A stretch of DNA of 62,902 nt from Croceitalea sp. (GCA_013001145.1 JABDND010000041.1:1-62902), one strand, 5' to 3'; positions 29,737-39,129 are shown, counted from the first letter of the stretch. A program made the numbers and translations. Notes: generated from the letters alone by a model not told the origin.

Positions 29737-30968
29737 ATTTTTTTCATTAGCGGCCTAGCATCCATAAGATTATCAGGTGTGAAAACGGGAGAGACTTTTT
29801 CAGAAAAATCAATAATGTCCATAAAAAGGCTTCGCAATAGGATTATGGTTTCTGGTGTCCTGTTGACGATATATGAAAACAACTTTACCGGGCGATAGGG
29901 AACATCACCTATACCATTATCATCAAGGTCATACCCAGTGTAATCGCTCCAATAATTCTCATTAAATACATTGTCATTGAGTTTACTATTGTATGAAATA
30001 TCAAATGAATTGTATAAGAAATTGTTATGCTCAAAGGTATTGGAATAACAAGCGCCCAAAACCTTAATGGCCCAGCCGTTGTTTACAAAATGGTTGTTGG
30101 TGTAGCGAATACGATTTGAACCTTCTATATTGATGCCAATCGTGTTTTCTTTAAAGGTATTTCCGCTAATTTCTGCATCATTTATTTCTTTTAAGAGCAT
30201 GCCGTAGGCAGCTGTGCCCCAATTCTCCAGAAATTGGTTTTGATACATTTTGATGCGCTTTGAGAACATTACGGCTACACCTGCTCCATTATTTTTAAAG
30301 GTATTGTTGGTGTAGATGTCGTCGTTGGAGAACATAAAATGGAGGCCGTACCTAAGATTGTTTGAGCTAATGTTGTTATTTATTGTAATGTTATCTGAAA
30401 ATTCTAGATAAATACCATCGCGTACACCCTGCACTATATTGCGATCAATCTCAATATTCTTTGAGTACCAAAGTTGAATACCGTTGCCAGAGTTATATTC
30501 ATCAATTGCATCGCCAATTATTTTATTGTGATATACCTTTCCATGGTCCGATTTTTCTAAGTAAATGCCAAAAAACAGCTTTTCAAGAACAACATTCTGT
30601 ATCAAAAAAAAGCTGCTTTTAACTACTCGAATGGCCGCATGATCACTAGTGTAGCTAGTACCTACATTAATTAAAAAAAGCCCATCTATGGTCACATGGT
30701 CAGAAATAATTCTAATGATTTCACCTTGGTCTTCACCATCAACAATAGGGTAATTTTGACCCAATAACGTCAAGGGCTTATCAATAACTATATTAAATTC
30801 TTTGTAAGTACCTTTTTTGATAAGAAGGGTATCAAAATCAACTGCCATTGAAATTCCCTTTTGAATGGATTTTACATCACAATCATGACATATGGATATA
30901 GTCTTAGAATAGGCCAAATGCATTTGCAGGACAATCAACACCAAAATTAAATTGCCCAATTTGATCAT
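29733..30968 (-). CDS. nosD: Nitrous oxide reductase maturation protein NosD
   Basis: Signal peptide, right-handed beta-helix repeats, NYWSDYTGYDLDDNGIGDVPYRP. Confidence 0.93.
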   Translation of the reverse strand: MIKLGNLILVLIVLQMHLAYSKTISICHDCDVKSIQKGISMAVDFDTLLIKKGTYKEFNIVIDKPLTLLGQNYPIVDGEDQGEIIRIISDHVTIDGLFLINVGTSYTSDHAAIRVVKSSFFLIQNVVLEKLFFGIYLEKSDHGKVYHNKIIGDAIDEYNSGNGIQLWYSKNIEIDRNIVQGVRDGIYLEFSDNITINNNISSNNLRYGLHFMFSNDDIYTNNTFKNNGAGVAVMFSKRIKMYQNQFLENWGTAAYGMLLKEINDAEISGNTFKENTIGINIEGSNRIRYTNNHFVNNGWAIKVLGACYSNTFEHNNFLYNSFDISYNSKLNDNVFNENYWSDYTGYDLDDNGIGDVPYRPVKLFSYIVNRTPETIILLRSLFMDIIDFSEKVSPVFTPDNLMDARPLMKKI

Positions 30969-31261
30969 TAACGGATGATTAAGAATTTAGAGTTTTGATG
31001 AGCTTTTACCCAGTGTATGGTTTCTTTAGGAAATCGCATATGCTGCTGGGTATCCAATTTATGGTTCTCATTGTTGATATGAAATTCAATTTGACCTTCA
31101 AGAAGTAACAAAACTGCATCTTTTGGTGAGGTGTGCTCTGGAAATATGGCATCTTTCTCCAAAGTAATGGTCAATATTTCAAATGAATTTTGTGACGCTA
31201 TTTTTTCAAGTGTCAAACCTTTAAAGGGCTGTTTTTTAATAAGAGATTCAACCGAAATCAT
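30968..31261 (-). CDS. Small cupin-domain protein
   Basis: FPEHTSPKDAVLLLLEGQIEFHINNENHKLDTQQHMRFPKETIHWVKA. Confidence 0.82.
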   Translation of the reverse strand: MISVESLIKKQPFKGLTLEKIASQNSFEILTITLEKDAIFPEHTSPKDAVLLLLEGQIEFHINNENHKLDTQQHMRFPKETIHWVKAHQNSKFLIIR

Positions 31262-31290
31262 GCTGGGTCTTTTTAATAGTGTTAAACAGG

Positions 31291-31719
31291 TTATTTTTTG
31301 AATCTTGTTTGCAATTCATTCCATGTTAAAATAGTGCCTCCGTATGAATTTAGCGACTTCTCTGCCGATTCCGGTAATTTAAAAGCGGATAAATATTCGC
31401 CCATGGGACTTGGAATACCCTTGCTGATCAGATAGGTTGCCTTTGTAGCATCAATTAAACTGCCTGGTTGGTCAAAATCATTGACAAAAAACATGGCAAA
31501 TTTTGACTGGTCTTCATTTTGTAAATGGTTCAACATACATTCGGCGGCATCAAAAACAATTACTTTCGCTTTTTTGGTCACCAATTGTGCCGCATGTTGT
31601 TGGTCAACTATGGTCATACTACAGTAATGACATGCCGTTTCGCCATATGCAATGGGCTTGGCTTTAGGTGTGCAGCCCACAAATATCATCAAGACAATTA
31701 TCAAGGTAGTTCTTCTCAT
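31291..31719 (-). CDS. nosL: NosL-family lipoprotein
   Basis: Lipobox IFVGC; ACHYCSMTIVDQQHAAQLVTKKAKVIVFDAAECML. Confidence 0.92.
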   Translation of the reverse strand: MRRTTLIIVLMIFVGCTPKAKPIAYGETACHYCSMTIVDQQHAAQLVTKKAKVIVFDAAECMLNHLQNEDQSKFAMFFVNDFDQPGSLIDATKATYLISKGIPSPMGEYLSAFKLPESAEKSLNSYGGTILTWNELQTRFKK

Positions 31720-32354
31720 GCCATTTTCATTTTATTTATTCGTTTTGCACTGCTCACATGGCGCCACCCTATATACGAAGCTATCAAGGTTGAGCTCATA
31801 CCCACAAACATAAGATAGGCACCTAGCCTTGGATAGGAGTACGCATCAAAATTAAGCATTCGTTTATGCCCAAAAAGCGGCGGTTTGTAACTCATTGGTG
31901 TACCATCTGGGTTTTGCAGTTTCATGATGGCATTTGGGTCTAGGTTTGTGCCATAGTCAATCATCCAAGCATTGAAATCATACATTCCTAGAATACCAAG
32001 AATTGACATTAAGACAAACCAACCTAAAAACCATTGAAAACCTAGTTGCTTGAAATAGCCCAATAGACCTATCAAGAAGCCCAATGATACCATACTTATA
32101 ATAACGATCGGAAATACGGAGAACTCCCACATATCTTGCGCTTTTGGCAGGGTTTTCATACCAATATAATGGTTTAGGCCGTCAATATTTTGTATGTCAA
32201 ATTCATTTTGACCTTTTAAACCATTAATGTAAATATCCAACCCCAAAGGTTCAGGATATTGTGGCGCTCCAAGCTCAATGTTCCACAAGGGAAAAACAAA
32301 AAGACCAAGTAAAAATATGGGTCCTATGATCATGAATAAACTAGCTCTTTTCAT
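31716..32354 (-). CDS. Multi-TM membrane protein in the nos cluster, function unassigned
   Basis: Several hydrophobic segments; ATGA-type overlap with nosL; between nosZ and nosL. Confidence 0.7.
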   Translation of the reverse strand: MKRASLFMIIGPIFLLGLFVFPLWNIELGAPQYPEPLGLDIYINGLKGQNEFDIQNIDGLNHYIGMKTLPKAQDMWEFSVFPIVIISMVSLGFLIGLLGYFKQLGFQWFLGWFVLMSILGILGMYDFNAWMIDYGTNLDPNAIMKLQNPDGTPMSYKPPLFGHKRMLNFDAYSYPRLGAYLMFVGMSSTLIASYIGWRHVSSAKRINKMKMA

Positions 32355-32457
32355 GTGGCAGGTGATATTTTATGAATAATAGAATTCTAATTTAAAGGCA
32401 TAAAGCGGATTGCCAAGATGCACTATCCGCTTCATGTTTTTAAAACTTTTCAAGCTT

Positions 32458-34410
32458 TTATTCGCCAAGGGACCATGACAAAGGCAAGCTTGAACTGGCC
32501 GGTGAGACCCTTACATAACCTTGCATTTCTTGGTGAAGTGCAGAACAGAAATCAGTGCAATAAAAAGGCCATACACCAACTTGTTTAGGTTCCCATATCG
32601 AAGTTTTGGTCTGACCAGGCATAATCAACAATTCTGATGTGTTTTGCCCTATGATTGAAAATCCATGTGGCACATCAAAATCTTGTTCATGATTTGTGAT
32701 GTGAAAGTACACCTTGTCACCAACTTTGATACCTTCAATATTATCAGGAGTGAAATGGCTACGAATTGTAGACATGTAAATATGCACTTCTTTGCCGCTT
32801 CTTTCCACCCTAGCTTGATCCGGAGAGGTTACGGCATATGGATGCTTGTTCTCATCTAAGCGATAGATTTTCTTAGAATTATCGCGAAGCAATTCTGCGG
32901 GGCATCCTGCGGCATAATGCGGCTCACCGTGTGTTGGAAAGTCATAGATTAATTCCATTTTTTCTCCAGAAATGTCATATATCTGCGCGGAGTGTTCCAT
33001 TTCAGGGCCAGTTGGCAGATAACGGTCTTTTGTGATTTTGTTCATGGCCACAACATATTTACCAAATGGTTTTCTTGAATTGCCGCCGGGTATCATTAAA
33101 TGCCCTACCGAATAATAAGTCGGTTTTCTATCTATCACCTCCCATGATCCGAGCTGCCATTTGACAACTTCTGAAGATATAAAGAAGGTGGTGTAGGCAT
33201 TTCCCTTGCCATCGAATTCGGTATGTAGTGGGCCTAGTCCTCCGCTCCTAACAACACCTGCCATAACATCTTCAAATTTAAGGATTGGGATACCATAAGC
33301 TTCACCATCAAATTTTTCTCCTTCAATGGCAGACAACATTTTAGTAAAAGAATGCACTGTAAGGTCTGCAGAAAGTTTACCGGCCCCTATAATATATTCT
33401 CCTGAGGGATCAACATCACAACCGTGTGGAGATTTAGGAGTAGGAAGAAAGAATACTGCGCCCGGTACTTCTGTAGGGTCTACAGTCAACACTTCTTTTT
33501 TCATGGTAGTGGTACCCATATGGGTTTCATCATTATACACATTATGGGCATAGTTTGCGGCCATTTTTGTGCCTCCACCGTTATTCACATATTCTTCTAT
33601 CTTTTTCCAATTAACAGCAGCGATAAAATCCTTGTCATTTTGTGAGGCATTGACTTCCATAAGCGAGTTGGACTCTTCTGTATTATACGTACTGAAAAAA
33701 TGCCATCCGTGTGATGCTCCTCTTCCGGGGTGGGAGAGATCATAGTTGAACCCAGGCATCAAAACTTGGAATTTTATATCCAATCGGCCAGTTTCGGGTG
33801 CAACACTTATGAAGCTGAGTGCCCCTTTAAAGTTTCCTTTGTATTCGTTAATGGGCATATCCCTTTGTGGAACAGGCACTGAAAACCGGGTACCGGCTAT
33901 TACATACTCCGTATTTTCGGTAATGAAGGAAGAACTATGGTTACCCGCACTGTTGGGAATTTCAATAATTTCCTCCGTCTCAAAAGTGCTTAAGCTGACG
34001 CGCGCTATTCTAGGGGTGTTGTTCCCATTCACAAAAATCCATCGACCATCCAATTCACCATTGGTTTGGGAAATATCTGGATGGTGAAGATCATCCCATG
34101 GCACAAAACCAAATGAGGTGTTCAACATGGGTTTAGTCTCTTCTGAATACCCATAACCCGATGTAGGAAATTGTGAGAAAACAGGTATTTCTTTAAACAT
34201 TCGGCCAGAAGGAAGTCCGTAAACAGTAAGGTTACCGCTATAACCTCCCGAAAGGAATGCATAATACTCATCTTGCTCCCCAGGGGCAACATATACTTTT
34301 TCAGCGGCACTCGAAGATAAAGCTCCGTTTGCGCTGCCCTGCTGGTTGCAGCCTGTAAACAAGGTGGCAGCGGCAAAGAGGGCCATCACAGAATAACTTA
34401 TTTTTTTCAT
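32458..34410 (-). CDS. nosZ: Nitrous oxide reductase, clade II/Sec-lipoprotein type; ORF-track start 34446 probably too early
   Basis: MKKISYSVMALFAAATLFTGC Sec lipoprotein signal, DDLHHPDISQTNG CuZ ligands, WPFYCTDFCSALHQEMQGYVRV CuA site. Confidence 0.97.
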   Translation of the reverse strand: MKKISYSVMALFAAATLFTGCNQQGSANGALSSSAAEKVYVAPGEQDEYYAFLSGGYSGNLTVYGLPSGRMFKEIPVFSQFPTSGYGYSEETKPMLNTSFGFVPWDDLHHPDISQTNGELDGRWIFVNGNNTPRIARVSLSTFETEEIIEIPNSAGNHSSSFITENTEYVIAGTRFSVPVPQRDMPINEYKGNFKGALSFISVAPETGRLDIKFQVLMPGFNYDLSHPGRGASHGWHFFSTYNTEESNSLMEVNASQNDKDFIAAVNWKKIEEYVNNGGGTKMAANYAHNVYNDETHMGTTTMKKEVLTVDPTEVPGAVFFLPTPKSPHGCDVDPSGEYIIGAGKLSADLTVHSFTKMLSAIEGEKFDGEAYGIPILKFEDVMAGVVRSGGLGPLHTEFDGKGNAYTTFFISSEVVKWQLGSWEVIDRKPTYYSVGHLMIPGGNSRKPFGKYVVAMNKITKDRYLPTGPEMEHSAQIYDISGEKMELIYDFPTHGEPHYAAGCPAELLRDNSKKIYRLDENKHPYAVTSPDQARVERSGKEVHIYMSTIRSHFTPDNIEGIKVGDKVYFHITNHEQDFDVPHGFSIIGQNTSELLIMPGQTKTSIWEPKQVGVWPFYCTDFCSALHQEMQGYVRVSPASSSLPLSWSLGE

Positions 34411-34438
34411 TTGTTTTAATTTAAAGTTGGATTTAATA

Positions 34439-35017
34439 TTATTCATTGGGTGGCAGAATTACCTTGTCCACAACATGGACGATGCCATTGCCTGCAGGAA
34501 TGCTCGCCAATATCTTTGCGCCACCTACATAAACATCATCACCTTTTACTTCGACCGTGGTGTTTTGGTCGTTGGCCTGTCCCAATTTTTTGAATTTTTT
34601 GAGGAATTCTTTATCATAGTTGCCCGGGGTTACATGATGTTTTAGAATATTGGACAAGGCCTCTTTGTTTTCTGGTTTTAATAAGTCCTCTACCGTACCT
34701 GCGGGCAAAGCATCAAAAGCTTCATTGGTAGGTGCAAATACCATTAATGGTCCTGCATTGACCAGCACATTTTCTAAATCGGCTGCCTGAACTGCAGCAA
34801 CCAAAGTTGTATGGTCTGGTGATCCAATGGCTATGTTCAATACATTGGGCGTGGCCTCATCGTCTTGAATGAAAGCCTGACCTTGTTCTTTGTTGAGTTC
34901 TACATCGTTGGTAGAATTAGATGTGCTATTGGTTCTGTTCTCCGTCTTACAGGCCAAAATCAATAGGGCCAAAAATAAAAGACTGAACCAGTTTTTAGGT
35001 TGGAAAATTGTTTTCAT
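34439..35017 (-). CDS. Fasciclin-domain lipoprotein
   Basis: Lipobox LLILACK; GPLMVFAPTNEAFDALPAGTVEDLL...NGIVHVVDKVILPP. Confidence 0.92.
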   Translation of the reverse strand: MKTIFQPKNWFSLLFLALLILACKTENRTNSTSNSTNDVELNKEQGQAFIQDDEATPNVLNIAIGSPDHTTLVAAVQAADLENVLVNAGPLMVFAPTNEAFDALPAGTVEDLLKPENKEALSNILKHHVTPGNYDKEFLKKFKKLGQANDQNTTVEVKGDDVYVGGAKILASIPAGNGIVHVVDKVILPPNE

Positions 35018-35026
35018 ATAGTGTAT

Positions 35027-35533
35027 TTAAAGAGTTCTGAAATATTCTAGAATGGAACGTGACTGTTCTACGGTCAAATTTTGATTGGCCATGGCCGCCC
35101 CGTTGAATTCAACCAAGAGATCCTTGGCACAACGATCTTGCTCAACCATCAATTGGGGATCTAAAATCATATTCATTATCCATTCTGGACTTCTACGTTC
35201 CAAAATGCCGTCAAATGAAGGGCCGATAAACCTTTTATATGGTTTATGACAAGCAGTACAATTGGTCTTGAATATGGCGGCTCCTGCCTCGGCCATTGCT
35301 GTATCAATGGTTGGGTCAAGGGTGAGCGATTTAATCTGGCCTACGCCTTTTTCGTCCAAAATGACCCTTTTAGATGCAGGAACTTCGTCTGTTACCGGAG
35401 CTGTAGACTCTGATTTTTGTTCGGTCTTGGTTCTAGTAACGCTAAAACCATCTTCTTTTTTTTCTTCTTTGCCACCGCAGGCTATCAATAGCAGGGAAAA
35501 TAGACAAGCACAAATAGGAATACAAGATTTCAT
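35027..35533 (-). CDS. c-type cytochrome lipoprotein, nos-associated
   Basis: CLFSLLLIACGG lipobox; NCTACHKPYKRFIGPSFDGIL heme-binding motif. Confidence 0.9.
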   Translation of the reverse strand: MKSCIPICACLFSLLLIACGGKEEKKEDGFSVTRTKTEQKSESTAPVTDEVPASKRVILDEKGVGQIKSLTLDPTIDTAMAEAGAAIFKTNCTACHKPYKRFIGPSFDGILERRSPEWIMNMILDPQLMVEQDRCAKDLLVEFNGAAMANQNLTVEQSRSILEYFRTL

Positions 35534-35587
35534 AGAGGTTAATTTTATTAATTGACCAAATGTATACCCTTTGAATTGTGAAAAACA

Positions 35588-35599
35588 TGATCTTTATCA
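35588..35599 (-). promoter_or_regulatory. FNR-like box TGATCTTTATCA upstream of the nos operon
   Basis: 54 bp before the cytochrome c start codon. Confidence 0.75.
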
Positions 35600-35653
35600 T
35601 ATTTAAGACAAAAACATCTTTTAATATTTAATTTTGAATTCTAAAGCATTTCT

Positions 35654-36085
35654 ATGTTATCCAATTCGTCTAAGTATGCCATTAAGGGTGTTTTGTATTT
35701 GGCCATGAAATCCAGCACGGAAAAAAAGATTTTGGCGAAAGAATTGAGTGTGCCTATTAATGTGCCGCCATCCTATATTGCAAAGTTATTACAAGAGTTG
35801 GGAAAGCACGGAATTGTCTCATCTACCAAAGGACCAAAAGGTGGGTTTTACCTTAATGAGGCCAATCGAATTATCCCGTTGATTAAAATTGTTGATGTTA
35901 TTGATGGCGGTTACCGATTAAAATCTTGTATGCTCAGTTTAAGTGATTGCAATGAGGATCATCCTTGTCCCTTGCATAAAATGGTCGGCAATACCAAAAG
36001 TAACTTTGTAAAGCAATTGCAGGAAACAACGGTCAATGACCTTGTGGCCGATATCAAAGCAGGTAATTCATTTTTACCATTATGA
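35654..36085 (+). CDS. Rrf2-family transcriptional regulator with Fe-S cysteine motif
   Basis: SSKYAIKGVLYLAMKSS, PPSYIAKLLQELGKHGIVSSTKGPKGGFYL, C-x6-C-x5-C (SCMLSLSDCNEDHPCPLHK). Confidence 0.93.
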   Translation: MLSNSSKYAIKGVLYLAMKSSTEKKILAKELSVPINVPPSYIAKLLQELGKHGIVSSTKGPKGGFYLNEANRIIPLIKIVDVIDGGYRLKSCMLSLSDCNEDHPCPLHKMVGNTKSNFVKQLQETTVNDLVADIKAGNSFLPL

Positions 36086-36090
36086 GAAGC

Positions 36091-36120
36091 AAAAAGCCAA
36101 CCGATTATAGCTGGCTTTTT
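36091..36120. terminator. Intrinsic terminator between Rrf2 and the TonB receptor remnant
   Basis: AAAAAGCCAACCGATTATAGCTGGCTTTTT. Confidence 0.75.
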
Positions 36121-36149
36121 ATTGTATATTGATCATTGTTTAAATACAC

Positions 36150-36690
36150 CTAGAAAACAAAATTGACAGAAGCAAAGGCATTTTGCCCGGGAGCAAATAG
36201 CGGTAGGTTATTGCCCCTGACCGATCTCGACAAATGTTCATAATAGTTGGCGTCAAGTACATTGTTAATCCCGGCCGAAATGTTGGCGTATTTGGTAAAT
36301 TGATACTGTAAATTGATATCAAACAAAGAAAATGAAGGTGTTTGGGTTTCTCCAAATTCATTTGAGATTCGGTTTTGTTTCAGTACGTGCCTAAATACAA
36401 GCTCAGGCCGTAATTTGCCCTCTAAATAATTACCAATAAGGGTATATCTTATATCCATAGGGGCGATTTCTGGCAAAGGTTCATCACGTTGTCAATCTTG
36501 GGCGTAGGTGTAAGCCAATCCAATTTGTTGTTGCAATCCCAATAACAGTTGTTGGGTCCAATTAATTTCAAAACCTGTTTTTACGGCATTGTCAATATTG
36601 GTGAATTGTCTAACGCCTGGGCTATTGGGGCTTGAGCAACATAATCAGCGAAATAAATATGACCATCGAAGATTTCACACTTCAAAAATA
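36150..36690 (-). pseudogene. C-terminal remnant of a TonB-dependent receptor (in-frame stop, frameshift, 5' part missing)
   Basis: Minus strand: EIFDGHIYFADYVAQAPIA (one frame) then GVRQFTNIDNAVKTGFEINWTQQLLLGLQQQIGLAYTYAQD*QRDEPLPEIAPMDIRYTL...NVLDANYYEHLSR...ASVNFVF; TGA at 36492-36494, frameshift near 36620-36635. Confidence 0.88.
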
Positions 36691-36832
36691 TAATCAAGTA
36701 TTACGCTTAGATATAATATTTGTCAATTTAGAATTGTGGACAAATAAAAAGAGAGCCCTACCACGAGCTCCCTCTATTTATAAAAACAGTTAAATTTCAA
36801 AAAATTCTGACCAAAGAATCTGTTGTGGTAGT

Positions 36833-37654
36833 TTATATTTTAAAGGTGACTACCGGCAATTTGCTATGGTTGGCAATATCTTCACCAATGCTGCCCATAA
36901 AGAAATGTGCAAGACCTCTACGACCATGAGTTGGGATGCCAATAATATCTGCAGCAATTTTTTCGCTATAGTTTAAAATACCTTTTTCAATGGTGTAATC
37001 ATTGTAAATTTCAACTTCAAGCCCCAATCCGGCTTTGTTCAAAAACTTGGAGATTCGTTCATAAATATCATCAGTGCTCAAAAACTCATCTGCTGGTGTA
37101 TTTATGTAGACCATGTGTAGAGTTGCACCCAATAACTTAGCAAAATTATCTGCCTTTTTCGCAACCGCGATACTTTCTTCTTTGAAGTCACAGGCAAATA
37201 CAAACCGCTCGGCCTTAAAGTCTTTCACATCACCCTTTACAACTAAAACAGGAATGTTGGCACTGCGTACGACACGCTCCGTGTTTGAGCCGACAAAAAT
37301 TTCTTGAAGGCCGTCAACTCCATGGGAGCCCATTACGATTAAATCTACCTTGTGTTTTTCGGCAACTTCATTTACTTCACTGAAAACTTTGTAATGTTTT
37401 ATGATCGGTACTACCTTGACTTTTTTTAAATATGGCTTGTCCAAAAAGTTTTTGAACCGTTCTTCGGTCATTTTCATTAAATGGACAATATGTTCTTGTG
37501 GCATATACTCAGAATTGGCCATTATTGCGGGAGAAAGTTCCAACATATGCAAAACATAGAGCTCCGCATTGTTTTTTGTGGCCAAGGTTGATGCAACTTT
37601 TAGCGCTATTTCTGATTGTTCTGAGAAATCGATGGGTACAATAATACTTTTCAT
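36833..37654 (-). CDS. Universal stress protein, two UspA-like domains
   Basis: MKSIIVPIDFSEQSEIALKVAS, IVMGSHGVDGLQEIFVGSNTERVVRSANIPVLVVK, IGIPTHGRRGLAHFFMGSIGEDI. Confidence 0.92.
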   Translation of the reverse strand: MKSIIVPIDFSEQSEIALKVASTLATKNNAELYVLHMLELSPAIMANSEYMPQEHIVHLMKMTEERFKNFLDKPYLKKVKVVPIIKHYKVFSEVNEVAEKHKVDLIVMGSHGVDGLQEIFVGSNTERVVRSANIPVLVVKGDVKDFKAERFVFACDFKEESIAVAKKADNFAKLLGATLHMVYINTPADEFLSTDDIYERISKFLNKAGLGLEVEIYNDYTIEKGILNYSEKIAADIIGIPTHGRRGLAHFFMGSIGEDIANHSKLPVVTFKI

Positions 37655-37672
37655 CTTTCTAGTTTTTGTGGG

Positions 37673-39031
37673 TTAAACGGTCATCGAAAATAACCTGGTG
37701 TCAGGTTTTTTACGTTGTAGCTTCAAGTCGAACGCCATACTTATGTTTCTAATAAATGGTCGTCCTTTCTGTGTTACTGTTATACGATTGGCATCAATTT
37801 CAACCAAACCATCACGTTCCAGTTCACTTAAATTGTCAATTATATGTTGAACATCAAGAGCATGTTCATTACCTAGTTCCCATGATGTTTCAAAATGGCA
37901 CATTAAATTTAAAATGTGCTTGCGTATCATCTGATCTTCTTTGTTCAAAAGATGCCCCCTGTAAACCGGTAAGACATTATTTTCCACTAAGTATTGGTAT
38001 TCTTCCAGGTTCTTTACATTTTGTGCAAAACCATACCAACTATCACTTATGCTTGATACGCCCAATCCAATCATCAGTTGTGTTTTTGATGGGGTGTATC
38101 CCATAAAGTTACGATGAAGATTGCCATTTTCAACGGCTTGGTACAATGAATCGGATTTGAGGGCAAAATGATCCATCCCTATATCTTTGTATCCTATGGC
38201 AGTCAATCTTTTTTTGCCAATTTCATATTGCAAGCGTTTATCCTCGGGGGTGGGCAGATCCTCATCTTTAAATCCTCGCTGGCCATTGCCTTTAAGCCAT
38301 GGTACATGGGCATAACTATAAAAAGCCAATCTATCGGGCATTAATTCGGCTGTTTTGGCTATGGTCTCTTTAACATGGTCAAGAGTTTGAAAAGGCAGTC
38401 CATAGATGATGTCGTGGCCAATAGAGGTGTATCCAATCTCACGGGCCCATTGTGTAACTTTTTTTACATTTTCAAAAGGCTGTATGCGATGAATTGCTCG
38501 CTGAACAGTCTCGTTATAATCTTGCACACCAAAACAGACCCTTTCAAAACCCACCTCAAAAAGGGCCTGCAGGTGTGCTTTTGAAGTATTGTTCGGATGC
38601 CCTTCAAAACTAAGCACCGCATTTGGCGCTTTATGGGCTATCCGAAAAATACCCTTTATTAAGCTTTTTAAATTTTCAGGAGAAAAGAACGTAGGGGTGC
38701 CCCCACCTAAATGCAATTCGGCGATGGTGGGTTTTGTGCCTAAAAGTTCGCGGTACATGCCCCATTCTTTTAAAACCGATTTTATATAAGGCAATTCAAC
38801 GTCATGCCTTTTGGTAATTCTTTTATGGCAACCACAAAATGTGCACATGCTCTCACAAAATGGCAAATGAATGTATACACTTATGCCTTCATCCTTACTT
38901 TCACTAAAGCTGTGTTTAACACTGTTTTTCCACTGTTTGCCAGAAAAACTTTCTATATCCCAATAGGGTACTGTGGGATAACTCGTATATCTGGGCCCGG
39001 GAACATTATACTTATTGGTAAGGTCGCACAT
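37673..39031 (-). CDS. hemN: Oxygen-independent coproporphyrinogen III dehydrogenase (radical SAM); start likely ATG at 39031
   Basis: YNVPGPRYTSYPTVPYW, YIHLPFCESMCTFCGCHKRIT, LHLGGGTPTFFSPENL. Confidence 0.95.
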   Translation of the reverse strand: MCDLTNKYNVPGPRYTSYPTVPYWDIESFSGKQWKNSVKHSFSESKDEGISVYIHLPFCESMCTFCGCHKRITKRHDVELPYIKSVLKEWGMYRELLGTKPTIAELHLGGGTPTFFSPENLKSLIKGIFRIAHKAPNAVLSFEGHPNNTSKAHLQALFEVGFERVCFGVQDYNETVQRAIHRIQPFENVKKVTQWAREIGYTSIGHDIIYGLPFQTLDHVKETIAKTAELMPDRLAFYSYAHVPWLKGNGQRGFKDEDLPTPEDKRLQYEIGKKRLTAIGYKDIGMDHFALKSDSLYQAVENGNLHRNFMGYTPSKTQLMIGLGVSSISDSWYGFAQNVKNLEEYQYLVENNVLPVYRGHLLNKEDQMIRKHILNLMCHFETSWELGNEHALDVQHIIDNLSELERDGLVEIDANRITVTQKGRPFIRNISMAFDLKLQRKKPDTRLFSMTV

Positions 39032-39080
39032 ATATTTCAAATTATAAACCAAATTTAGCCCATGGACATTTTAAATAACA

Positions 39081-39092
39081 TGATAAATGTCA
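39081..39092 (-). promoter_or_regulatory. FNR-like box TGATAAATGTCA upstream of hemN
   Basis: 49 bp before the hemN start at 39031. Confidence 0.8.
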
Positions 39093-39117
39093 GTTGCTTT
39101 GCTAACGTTTTTAATAC

Positions 39118-39129
39118 TGACAATTGTCA
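39118..39129 (+). promoter_or_regulatory. FNR-like box TGACAATTGTCA upstream of the GCS2-CBS gene
   Basis: Perfect 12-bp palindrome, 58 bp before the start codon. Confidence 0.82.

Noticed and set aside
36750-36780. Hairpin GAGAGCCCTACCACGAGCTCCCTC downstream of the USP at 36833
   Set aside because: Possible terminator, but the stem is imperfect and bulged, so not listed as a feature.
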